Origin: Marinobacterium profundum
Lineage (GTDB): Bacteria > Pseudomonadota > Gammaproteobacteria > Pseudomonadales > Balneatricaceae
Reading direction: 5' to 3'
Length of the DNA: 64,000 nt
NCBI RefSeq assembly: GCF_001528745.1
Contig: NZ_BCNS01000083.1
Span: 1-64,000 of the forward strand
Program-made: the position numbers and the translations under genes
In this document: in pieces, positions 29,604 through 37,100 of the stretch
Numbering within the stretch: position 1 is the first letter of the stretch
Layout of the letters: the number at the start of each line of letters is the position of its first letter
Notes under the pieces: generated by a model
Told to the model about the DNA's origin: nothing
The model's database searches: none
Seen by the model: the letters and a program-made list of their open reading frames with translations, nothing else

Positions 29604-29733
29604 AACCGCAAACCGCCGCAAAAGGACAAGAGCGCTATACTCCCTAATATCTGCCCTTATGCGTAAAACCCGCCATTATATACAAATTCTGTAATGCAGG
29701 CGCCGTGCATTCAACCCCCTCTTTGGAGTCGTT

Positions 29734-30888
29734 TTGATACCTACTTTGGGCCCCAACCAGCTGCTAACCCCAGCCTCCGGCGAACCTACTCTGGCACGCT
29801 TGCTCCCCGCCGGCGGTCAGCTGGCGGCAACAGTGCTGCAATCCAGCACCGATACCAGCGGCACCCGCCTGCAACTGCAGCTGCATCGTGCAGGACAAAT
29901 CCTGGAACTGAACAGCCCCCGGCCGCTGCCAGCCGGCAGCACAGTGGTACTGTCACGCAACAGCGCAGGCCAGCTACAACTCAACCTGGCCGCCGAGACA
30001 ACCCCGCGCCCCCCCGCAACCTCAAACCCTGCGACTGCGACTGCGACGCTGGACAGCGTGCTGCGTACCAGCCTGCCGCGTCAGCAAAGTTTCGGTGATG
30101 TACTCAATCAACTGCTGCAACAGGCGCAGGCAGGTACGGCCGCCTCCTCCCAGGCGGCGCGCCAGCTCAGCCCAGTCGTACAATCCCTGTTGCAGATATT
30201 CGGCATTACGCCCGGTCTGCGCGACTCAGGGCAGGCTGTGCGCCGCAATATAGAGAAAGGGGGATTCTTTACCGAAGCAAGCCTTGGCCGTGCAGCCGCG
30301 CAGCCCGCGAACGCAAAGAGTAATGCGGGCGTTCCTGGTAACGCCACTACGGATCTCAAAGCCCAAATGGGGCAATTGCAACAGCTGGCAGACGCACTGC
30401 CGCCCCAGGCCCGGGAACAAATGCACAAGCTTTTGGGGGATCTGCTGGCCCGCATCACCAGCTCACAGCTGAACAGCGCCAGCCAGAACAAGGATCTGCC
30501 GGATGGAACCAGCGAACGCCATCTGGCACTGGATTTGCCGGTGCGCCTTGGTGAGCGCATGGAAAACGTGGAGCTGCGGCTCAAGCGCTACCGGGCTCGT
30601 CGGGGCGAAGATCCGGCCAGCAGTCACTGGCTGGTGCGGCTGCATTTTGATCTGCAGGCCCTGGGCCCCCTGGAGGCTGAATTGCGATTGCGGGATGATA
30701 ACCGCATGAGTGCCCGCTTCTGGACACAGGAGCCGGAAACCGCCCGACTGATTGAGCAGCGTCTGCCTGAATTTGCCAGCAACCTGGACCGACAGGGTAT
30801 AGAGGTCGACGACCTGGGCTGCCACCAGGGCACAGCACCGCGCGGCGAAACCGGCATTCGCCGCCAGCTTATCAATCTGAAGACCTGA
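29734..30888 (+). CDS. FliK-like flagellar hook-length control domain protein
   Basis: A 384-residue protein. The start is TTG 29734, preceded by GGAG with about 6 nt spacing. The N-terminal two thirds is Ala/Gln/Pro-rich. The C-terminal part (from about 265: LDLPVRLGERMENVELRLKR, and DLQALGPLEAELRLRDDNRMSARFW) has the FliK_C pattern, with its beta-rich LGPLEAELRL motif. It is distinct from the main fliK in the flagellar cluster. A similar gene lies beside ccmA and a small FlhB-like gene in pseudomonads. It reads divergently from ccmA and is followed 48 bp later by the FlhB-like gene. Confidence 0.78.
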   Translation: MIPTLGPNQLLTPASGEPTLARLLPAGGQLAATVLQSSTDTSGTRLQLQLHRAGQILELNSPRPLPAGSTVVLSRNSAGQLQLNLAAETTPRPPATSNPATATATLDSVLRTSLPRQQSFGDVLNQLLQQAQAGTAASSQAARQLSPVVQSLLQIFGITPGLRDSGQAVRRNIEKGGFFTEASLGRAAAQPANAKSNAGVPGNATTDLKAQMGQLQQLADALPPQAREQMHKLLGDLLARITSSQLNSASQNKDLPDGTSERHLALDLPVRLGERMENVELRLKRYRARRGEDPASSHWLVRLHFDLQALGPLEAELRLRDDNRMSARFWTQEPETARLIEQRLPEFASNLDRQGIEVDDLGCHQGTAPRGETGIRRQLINLKT

Positions 30889-30936
30889 CCCATTTCGACC
30901 CAAGAAGATGACCTGCGAAAAAGGCAATCTGCGACT

Positions 30937-31215
30937 ATGAAACCCATCAATCCTGAAGACAGTGCCATCGCCCTGGGATACGCCCCTGGGCAGCGGGCAC
31001 CTGAAGTACTCGCCAAGGGCCGCGGGCTGATTGCCGAGCAAATTATAGCCCTGGCCGAGGAGCACCAGATACATATCCACAAAAGTCCGGAATTACTCGA
31101 GGTGCTGATACGGTTGGAGCTGGGCGACGAAATCCCCCAGGCGCTTTACCAGGCTATTGCGGAGGTGATCGCCTTTGCCTACCAGCTCAAGGCCGAGCCA
31201 CCGGTGCAACCCTGA
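30937..31215 (+). CDS. Small FlhB C-terminal-domain paralogue (FhlB)
   Basis: A 92-residue protein that aligns with the cytoplasmic domain of FlhB/YscU: AIALGYAPGQRAPEVLAKGRG, LAEEHQIHIHKSPELLEVL, LGDEIPQALYQAIAEVIAFAYQL. The N-terminal membrane domain is absent, and where FlhB has the self-cleavage NPTH, this protein has PEDS, so it cannot autocleave. Such stand-alone copies can replace part of FlhB's C-terminal fragment in some bacteria. Pairing with the FliK-like gene suggests a role in export specificity switching. Confidence 0.85.
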   Translation: MKPINPEDSAIALGYAPGQRAPEVLAKGRGLIAEQIIALAEEHQIHIHKSPELLEVLIRLELGDEIPQALYQAIAEVIAFAYQLKAEPPVQP

Positions 31216-31234
31216 TGTTTGCCGGCCTGGGGGC

Positions 31235-31283
31235 AGGGGCTAGGGGCTAGAGGCTAGAGGCTAGAGGCTAGAGGCTAGAGGCT
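31235..31283. repeat. Heptamer tandem array AGGGGCT/AGAGGCT
   Basis: Seven tandem 7-bp units: AGGGGCT twice (31235-31248), then AGAGGCT five times (31249-31283), trailing into AGATAGT. It begins 20 bp after the stop of the FlhB-like gene. The unit is closely related to the arrays at 16701 and 61843. Confidence 0.9.
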
Positions 31284-31304
31284 AGATAGTGAGGGTACAG
31301 CCTC

Positions 31305-31410
31305 GTAGGAGCTGAGTCCCGCAGCGAAGCTTTTATGGGGGCTGATGGCAAGGCTTCACAGGGCTTCGACTATTTGTCGCGGGGCATTCGTTGCGGGGCG
31401 CGACTCCTGC
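31305..31410. repeat. Inverted pair of REP-like elements
   Basis: The sequence at 31305-31330 begins GTAGGAGCTGAG and contains CCCGCAGCGAAGC. The reverse strand at 31410-31384 begins GCAGGAGTCGCG and contains CCCGCAACGAATGC. The GTAGGAG...CGAAGC frame is like the REP elements widespread in pseudomonads, and two in opposite orientation form a BIME-like unit. It fills the convergent junction between the FlhB-like gene and the DUF2802 gene, together with the heptamer array. Confidence 0.65.
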
Positions 31411-31451
31411 CGGTTAAATTCGCAGCAGGTTGGGTGTTATCGGACCGCCTT

Positions 31452-31871
31452 CTAGCGCTGTTGTTGCGGCAAGGACTCAGTGGATTGCAGTTCGCGGTGC
31501 AGCAGCGCCATCAGCTCGGCTTCAGGCCGGCCTATGCCACAGCTTTTCACCAGATCATCGACATTGCCGCCCATTTCCATGAGTCGCGCCGCCTGATTGT
31601 AGGCCAGCACGCCGGGGTCGCGGTTCTCCAGCTCCTGCTGCTTCTCAACGGTAATATTCAGCCTGTGCTCGGCGTCCATCAGACGCCGCCCCATGCCAAT
31701 GGAGCCACTGGTCATGGATCTAATCTCATTGCGCAGTACATTGATCAGCGCCTGCTGCTGCCGCTCGTAATAGCGCATGCGCCGGTACAGCATGACCCCT
31801 GCCCCCGTCCCCGCCAGGGACAAGAGCACAAAGCCAAGCCAGAGTATTGTTATTTGAGTCACCCGAACCAT
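31452..31871 (-). CDS. DUF2802 protein
   Basis: A 139-residue protein with an N-terminal membrane segment (about 9-29), a coiled-coil-like region (32-85) and the DUF2802 C-terminal part (YNQAARLMEMGGNVDDLVKSCGIGRPEAELMALLHR), which resembles a small helix-turn-helix. In polarly flagellated gammaproteobacteria this gene sits near motCD and chemotaxis genes, and the C-terminal region resembles SwrB. Function is unknown. It follows motD by 63 bp. Confidence 0.83.
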   Translation of the reverse strand: MVRVTQITILWLGFVLLSLAGTGAGVMLYRRMRYYERQQQALINVLRNEIRSMTSGSIGMGRRLMDAEHRLNITVEKQQELENRDPGVLAYNQAARLMEMGGNVDDLVKSCGIGRPEAELMALLHRELQSTESLPQQQR

Positions 31872-31934
31872 CCAGTCTTTCTGCCAGCGCTCAAGGATAC
31901 TCGATCCCGCCGCCCGCCGACAACGGCGCTTCTA

Positions 31935-32834
31935 TCAGGGCTGCACCTCGGCGCGACGAAACAGCACACCGCCGTTTTCGGTTTCAAGCTGTTCGATGGC
32001 CGGCAAGGTGGGCTCCTGTTCGGCATCCAGCAGCTCACTGACGGCATCAGTGCTGATCTGCTGACTGCCAAAAGAGGACACTGCCCGGCGCACCCGTTTG
32101 TCGCGGGACACGACTATCAGTACGCGCCTGTTCATGCCGCGCCCCTCTTCAGTGCGATTGCTGTAGGCCGGCTGGTATTCGCCATAGCCCACCGCCGCCA
32201 TGCGCTCGGGGCTGACACCATTAAGCGCCAGAATGCGCACCACAGCCGCGGCGCGGGCAGCAGACAACTCCCAGTTAGAGGGGTAGAGGTCGGTCGCAAT
32301 AGGCTGATTATCGGTAAAGCCTTCAACATGAATCGGATTGTCGAGCTCGCGCAACAACTCGGCAATCTTGCCCAGCAACGCATCGGCTTCTATTTCCGGC
32401 AGCGCATTGGCGCTGCCAAACAGGTGTGACGCACGCAGTTCGATCGACAGCCAGAGGTCATTTCCATCGATTTTCATGCTGCCCGCCTCTATCTGAGGGG
32501 AAAACCGGCGCTGCAGTTCGGCCTGCAGACTGCGTAGCTGTTCGGTCACCGCAGCATCGGCGGGATCGATTTCTATAGCCGGGGCATCAGGTCGCACGGC
32601 ATTGCCGATAGCCAGATCACTGGCAGCATCCTGGGTGGTCGCTCCCGGTGGACGGCCGGAGCCTTCGAACACACCGGACAGCGCATCGGAAATGGAACGG
32701 TACTTTTCCTCGTTCACCGACGAAATAGCATACATAACGATAAAGAACGCCAACAGCAACGTAATGAAGTCGGCGTAGGACAACACCCAGCGATCCTGGC
32801 GCGTATCATCTTGCGGTGGTAGCCGACGCGCCAT
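31935..32834 (-). CDS. motD: Flagellar stator protein MotD (MotB family)
   Basis: A 299-residue MotB homologue. The single transmembrane helix carries the proton-binding aspartate D22 in LSYADFITLLLAFFIVMYA, and the OmpA-like peptidoglycan-binding domain (about 150-260) has GFTDNQP and NWELSAARAAAVVRIL. A plug-like amphipathic segment follows the helix. MotD pairs with MotC as the second stator set known in Pseudomonas. It lies 8 bp downstream of motC. Confidence 0.92.
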   Translation of the reverse strand: MARRLPPQDDTRQDRWVLSYADFITLLLAFFIVMYAISSVNEEKYRSISDALSGVFEGSGRPPGATTQDAASDLAIGNAVRPDAPAIEIDPADAAVTEQLRSLQAELQRRFSPQIEAGSMKIDGNDLWLSIELRASHLFGSANALPEIEADALLGKIAELLRELDNPIHVEGFTDNQPIATDLYPSNWELSAARAAAVVRILALNGVSPERMAAVGYGEYQPAYSNRTEEGRGMNRRVLIVVSRDKRVRRAVSSFGSQQISTDAVSELLDAEQEPTLPAIEQLETENGGVLFRRAEVQP

Positions 32835-32842
32835 AGTTTTCC

Positions 32843-33583
32843 CTACCCCAGATAGCCTTGCATGCGCTGGCGAATGAGTTGCGGACTCTGGCCTTCGGAA
32901 ATCGACAGCAGGCCTTCGAGCATCATTTCCTGATAGCGATAGCGCGCCAGCACCAGACTCTTGATCTTGTTGGCCAGGGGAATCAGCAGCAGGTTGGCCA
33001 GGGCCACGCCGTAGATAGTAGCCACAAAGGCGGTGGCGATACCAGCGCCCAGCCCGGCCGGATCTTCCAGACTGCTCATCACCTGAATAAGGCCAATCAC
33101 CGCGCCCAGAATACCGAGCGTTGGTGCATAGCCTCCCATGCTTTCAATCACACGGGCGCCCTGCAGGTCACGCTGCTCCTGGGACACCAGCTGTATCTCC
33201 AGCATGGCGCGAATGACATTAGCATCCTTGCCGTCCACCAGCAGCTGCAGACCGCCGCGCACCACCGGATCCTGTTCAGCCTCAATCTCCGCCTCCAGCC
33301 CCAGTAACCCGAGCTTGCGAGTGCGCTGACACCACTCCACGACTCGCTCAATACCGCGTTCAAAGTCATAGCTGGGGCTGTTTACCAGCCAGCGCATCAA
33401 CCAGATGGCACGGCGAAATTCCTTGCTGGGGGTCTGGATAGCCGCCGCCGCCACAGTACCGCCCACGACGATCAGCACCGCAGGCCCGTTTAGCAACTGC
33501 TGAATCTGACCCCCATCCAGATAATGTCCGCCAGCTATGGCGACTACCGCAAGTAACAGTCCTGCAACACTGAGGCGATCCAT
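32843..33583 (-). CDS. motC: Flagellar stator protein MotC (MotA family)
   Basis: A 246-residue four-helix stator subunit from ATG 33583; an upstream TTG reading at 33589 is less likely. It has hydrophobic segments near 4-22, 32-50, 143-165 and 175-200; GGTVAAAAIQTP in the second; a cytoplasmic charged loop (WCQRTRKLGLLGLEAE); and ESMGGYAPTLGILGAVIGLI. Together with MotD it conducts ions to drive rotation. It follows fliA directly across 171 bp, where pseudomonads have cheYZAB. Confidence 0.92.
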   Translation of the reverse strand: MDRLSVAGLLLAVVAIAGGHYLDGGQIQQLLNGPAVLIVVGGTVAAAAIQTPSKEFRRAIWLMRWLVNSPSYDFERGIERVVEWCQRTRKLGLLGLEAEIEAEQDPVVRGGLQLLVDGKDANVIRAMLEIQLVSQEQRDLQGARVIESMGGYAPTLGILGAVIGLIQVMSSLEDPAGLGAGIATAFVATIYGVALANLLLIPLANKIKSLVLARYRYQEMMLEGLLSISEGQSPQLIRQRMQGYLG

Positions 33584-33754
33584 GCACAAGGCTCCATCAG
33601 ATAAAAGTGGGCCACAACAGACTACTGCCTGGCGCTGGGTAAAGGTATTAGGTGTAAATGTGCGCCAAGTGTCAGAGCCGCAAGTCTGTGTAGTGATTTT
33701 GAGTTGTCGGCCAAGGCTTGCAAATATCCAGTTTTGGCCTGACCGAGGTTGCGG

Positions 33755-34465
33755 CTAGCGCCAGTCCCGCAGCCGCCCCTTGAGCCGAAGTGCCGCCTGG
33801 CTGTGGATCTGACTGATACGTGACTCACTCACGCCCAGCACCTCGCCGATCTCTTTCAGATTAAGCTGCTCGTCATAGTAAAGCGCCAACACAAGCCGTT
33901 CGCGCTCCGGCAGCCCTTCGATAGCCTTGGCCAGCGCCTGATTAAAAACAGTCTTTTCAACCTGATGCTCGGGCTCGGGATCATCTGCCACAAACTGCTC
34001 GCCAACGCTCTCGTCATCCGGCTTTTGCAGTTCTTCAAAGCTGAACAGGCGACTTTCCATCGAGTCCTGCAGCAGGCTGTGGTATTCGCTGATACTGACA
34101 CCCATCTCGGCCGCTACTTCGGTATCGCTGACATCACGTCCAAGGCGTGCTTCAAGCTGATGGATGCTATCGGAAATGCGCCTGCTGTTGCGATGAACCG
34201 AACGCGGCGTCCAGTCACCACGGCGCACTTCATCGATAATGGCACCACGAATACGAATCCCGGCGTAGGTTTCGAAGCTGGCGCCCTTGGCGGGATTGTA
34301 TTTGCGAGAAGCATCCAGCAGCCCGATCATGCCGGACTGAATCAGATCGTCCAGTACAACACTGGCCGGAAGGCGGGCGAGCAGATGGTAGGCAATACGC
34401 TTAACCAGCGGCGCATACTGCGTGATCAGATCCTGACTAGAGGTAAATTCCAGCTGGTTATACAT
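33755..34465 (-). CDS. fliA: Flagellar sigma-28 factor FliA
   Basis: A 236-residue sigma-70 family factor with region 2 (YAPLVKRIAYHLLARLP, DDLIQSGMIGLLDA), region 3 (RRISDSIHQLEARLGRDVSDTEVA) and region 4 with a helix-turn-helix (LNLKEIGEVLGVSESRISQI). It directs late flagellar genes such as flagellin. It lies 9 bp after fleN, so it belongs to the flhA-flhF-fleN-fliA unit. No anti-sigma gene (flgM) is in the window. Confidence 0.96.
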   Translation of the reverse strand: MYNQLEFTSSQDLITQYAPLVKRIAYHLLARLPASVVLDDLIQSGMIGLLDASRKYNPAKGASFETYAGIRIRGAIIDEVRRGDWTPRSVHRNSRRISDSIHQLEARLGRDVSDTEVAAEMGVSISEYHSLLQDSMESRLFSFEELQKPDDESVGEQFVADDPEPEHQVEKTVFNQALAKAIEGLPERERLVLALYYDEQLNLKEIGEVLGVSESRISQIHSQAALRLKGRLRDWR

Positions 34466-34474
34466 GGAGCCTCT

Positions 34475-35281
34475 TTATTTACCCTGCACCAGACGTTCGA
34501 CAAAGAACTCCAGGTGTCCGCGCGGCGTTGTCATCACCGGCCAGCCATCGACACGGTTAGCTAGCTGACGGTAGGCAAGCGCCGCATTACTGCTGGAAAA
34601 CGCTTGTAAAACAGCCGTTTGCCGCTTAACCGCTTTGCGTACCGCCTCATCATAAGGGATTGATCCGACGTATTGAAGTGTTACATCAAGGAATCGATCC
34701 GTCACCGTCAGCAGCTTGTTATACATGTTGCGACCTTCAGACTCACTGCGCACCATGTTGGCCAGCACTCGAAAACGCGTGACCTTGTGATCCCGATTCA
34801 GCAGCTTGATTAGCGCGTAGGCATCAGTAATGGAGGTCGGCTCATCGCACACCACCATCAGCACTTCCTGGGCGGCGCGCAGGAAGCTGATCACCGACTC
34901 GGATATGCCCGCCGCGGTATCAATCACCAGCACATCGATTTCGTCGGCGATATCGGTAAAGGCATGGATCAGTTCGGCATGTTCATGCACGCCCAGCGCC
35001 GCCATGGATTGGGTACCGGAAGATGCCGGTACTATGCGAACATTCTCCCCGGCCTTCAACATCACATCGGACAGCGCACAATCCCCGGCCAGCACATCGG
35101 ATATGTTGTACTTGGGCCTTAGCCCCAGCAGCACATCGACGTTGGCCAACCCCAGATCTGCATCCAGCAGCACCACGCGGCGGCCCATCTGCCCCAGTGC
35201 CAGCGACAGATTGACCGAAACGTTGGTTTTGCCAACACCGCCCTTGCCGCCGGTGACAGCAACTACTTTTACTGGATGCAT
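34475..35281 (-). CDS. fleN: Flagellar number regulator FleN (MinD-like ATPase)
   Basis: A 268-residue MinD/ParA-type ATPase. The deviant Walker A is GGKGGVGKTN (residues 11-20), with LLDADLGLANVDVLLGL and VIDTAAGIS as later nucleotide motifs. In Pseudomonas and Vibrio, FleN/FlhG antagonises FleQ/FlrA and limits flagellar number. The gene sits 19 bp after flhF and just before fliA, the standard order. It implies polar flagellation. Confidence 0.94.
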   Translation of the reverse strand: MHPVKVVAVTGGKGGVGKTNVSVNLSLALGQMGRRVVLLDADLGLANVDVLLGLRPKYNISDVLAGDCALSDVMLKAGENVRIVPASSGTQSMAALGVHEHAELIHAFTDIADEIDVLVIDTAAGISESVISFLRAAQEVLMVVCDEPTSITDAYALIKLLNRDHKVTRFRVLANMVRSESEGRNMYNKLLTVTDRFLDVTLQYVGSIPYDEAVRKAVKRQTAVLQAFSSSNAALAYRQLANRVDGWPVMTTPRGHLEFFVERLVQGK

Positions 35282-35300
35282 AAACTAATTCTTCCCTGGG

Positions 35301-37004
35301 TCATCCTGCCCGACCTATAAAACTCAGATCCGGACCTTCGTCCGCCTGCTGTTCACGTTCCTGCGCCTTCTGCGCCGTTACCACCGCACGGCTCACCAGA
35401 TCATGGCGCCGCGCCACCCCTATATCATCGGGAATTTTCTGACCATCGGTTACATAGGCGATGGGCAGCTGCTTCTCGATCGACAGCGTCAGCGCCTCAC
35501 CCAGGCTGCCGGACTCATCGAGCTTGCTCAGGACACAGCCACTCAAGCCCAACTTCTGATAAGTATTGTAGGCGCTCTCGATGACCCGCTTCTGGCTCGA
35601 ACATGACAGTACCAGCAGCTTTTTGAGCCGCAGCGACACACCCTGCAGCAGCTCAATCTGCGCCGCCGTATGGGGCTCATCGGCGCTCATGCCGGCGGTA
35701 TCGATCAGCACCAGACGCTTGCCCTTGAGCGAGTGCAGCACTTCATCCAGCGAATGAGTTTCATCGACTACCCGCACCGGCACATCAAGAATGCGGCCAA
35801 AGGTACGCAGCTGCTCATGGGCCGCAATGCGATAGGTATCCGTAGTTACCAGCGCAAGACTGGCACTGCCGTACTTGAGCACGTAGCGCGCCGCCAGCTT
35901 GCCGATGGTAGTGGTCTTGCCCACGCCTGTGGGGCCGACGAAAGCTACCATGCCGCCGCGTTCGATAAATTCTTCACCCACCACCGGAATGGCATCGGAC
36001 AACCGGGCCAGGCTGCTGCGCCAGGCCTTGTCGATTTCAACATCCTGCTCGATGCTCGCCACCAGATGGCGCACTACCCGTGGCCCTATACCCAGACTGT
36101 CGAGCCTGCGACTGAGACGCAGCTGCGCCGGCGCGGGCTGCGGTGACGCTTGTACGGGTGCTGGCTGAACGACGGGTTGCGGAGCCGGTGGCGTTGGCAC
36201 CTGCGGCTGCGCCCGCAACTGTTGCTGCAGCATGACCTTCAGCTGCTGAATTTCATCCTGCATGTTGAGGATGCGCTCATGATCCTGCGAATTCTGCGTA
36301 TTTAGCGCGCGCTGAGAATCTTGCGAGCTTTGCGGCTCAGCAAAAGATTCAACGCCAGCACGGGGCGGCGCTACTGCAACCGGAGCCTGGGGCTGAGGCG
36401 CCGACTGCGGACGCTGCGGGGCTTCTGACCGCAGGGGCGGCGCTGCCGCAGACTTATACCCTGGCGCAGACTGCGACGAAGCTTCAGCCCTGAAGGTCGG
36501 TTCAGGCCGGGATCCTGCAGCAAAGGGGTCGGCATCAAAACCGCTGCTTTCAAACGACGGTGCCACAACCTCGGCGCGGGATTTTTGCCGCTGCTTGAAG
36601 GACTCCAGAATACTGCGCAGATCCTCGTCATCATCCTGACCGATCTGGCGATTGCGCATCACGCCCATATCCGGCTCCATCGCAACACCGCTCTGCTGCT
36701 GCGCCGAGGCGATACGCGCCTTGACCTTGCGCATCTCGTCTTCCAGCACAGCACTCTGGCGCCCGGCGTTCGAGCGCCCGGCTCCGGTCAGCGTCTGCAC
36801 CTGCTCGTCACGCCGGCGGCGTTCCGTACTCTGGCGCTTGAACTCGGCCTGGGCCGCCTCGTATTCCTGTTCGTGGGCAGCAACCACTTCAACCCCGCCC
36901 GCCACACGGTGATTGGAGACAATGACCGCATCGGGGCCGATCTCTTCCCGTACCCGCCGCATCGCCTGTCGCATGTCAGGGGCAAAAATGCGTTTTACTT
37001 TCAT
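35301..37004 (-). CDS. flhF: Polar flagellum placement GTPase FlhF
   Basis: A 567-residue SRP-type GTPase. A basic N-terminal domain (KRIFAPDMRQAMRRVREEIG), a long Pro/Gln/Ala-rich variable region (about 150-290), and the NG domain from about 295, with G1 GPTGVGKTTTIGKLAA, TTDTYRIAA, IDTAGM and LSKLDES. FlhF marks the cell pole and recruits FliF/MS-ring assembly in polar flagellates. The linker is longer than in many homologues. It is 96 bp after flhA; no sigma-54 site was found in that gap. Confidence 0.95.
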   Translation of the reverse strand: MKVKRIFAPDMRQAMRRVREEIGPDAVIVSNHRVAGGVEVVAAHEQEYEAAQAEFKRQSTERRRRDEQVQTLTGAGRSNAGRQSAVLEDEMRKVKARIASAQQQSGVAMEPDMGVMRNRQIGQDDDEDLRSILESFKQRQKSRAEVVAPSFESSGFDADPFAAGSRPEPTFRAEASSQSAPGYKSAAAPPLRSEAPQRPQSAPQPQAPVAVAPPRAGVESFAEPQSSQDSQRALNTQNSQDHERILNMQDEIQQLKVMLQQQLRAQPQVPTPPAPQPVVQPAPVQASPQPAPAQLRLSRRLDSLGIGPRVVRHLVASIEQDVEIDKAWRSSLARLSDAIPVVGEEFIERGGMVAFVGPTGVGKTTTIGKLAARYVLKYGSASLALVTTDTYRIAAHEQLRTFGRILDVPVRVVDETHSLDEVLHSLKGKRLVLIDTAGMSADEPHTAAQIELLQGVSLRLKKLLVLSCSSQKRVIESAYNTYQKLGLSGCVLSKLDESGSLGEALTLSIEKQLPIAYVTDGQKIPDDIGVARRHDLVSRAVVTAQKAQEREQQADEGPDLSFIGRAG

Positions 37005-37100
37005 AGTCGTCCTCTGAGTAAGGCGTTGCAGGGCCAGCTTCGCGTTCTGCTAGCCTGTCGGGCCTGGCCGGGCTCAAAGCCTGACCACCAACAGGCGGGG

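Noticed and set aside
29675-29680. TATAAT as the ccmA promoter
   Set aside because: A perfect -10 hexamer on minus, but no acceptable -35 at 16-18 bp, so it was not listed as a feature.
31235-31283. Tandem repeats considered as a CRISPR array
   Set aside because: The units are 7 bp without spacers and no cas gene is nearby.
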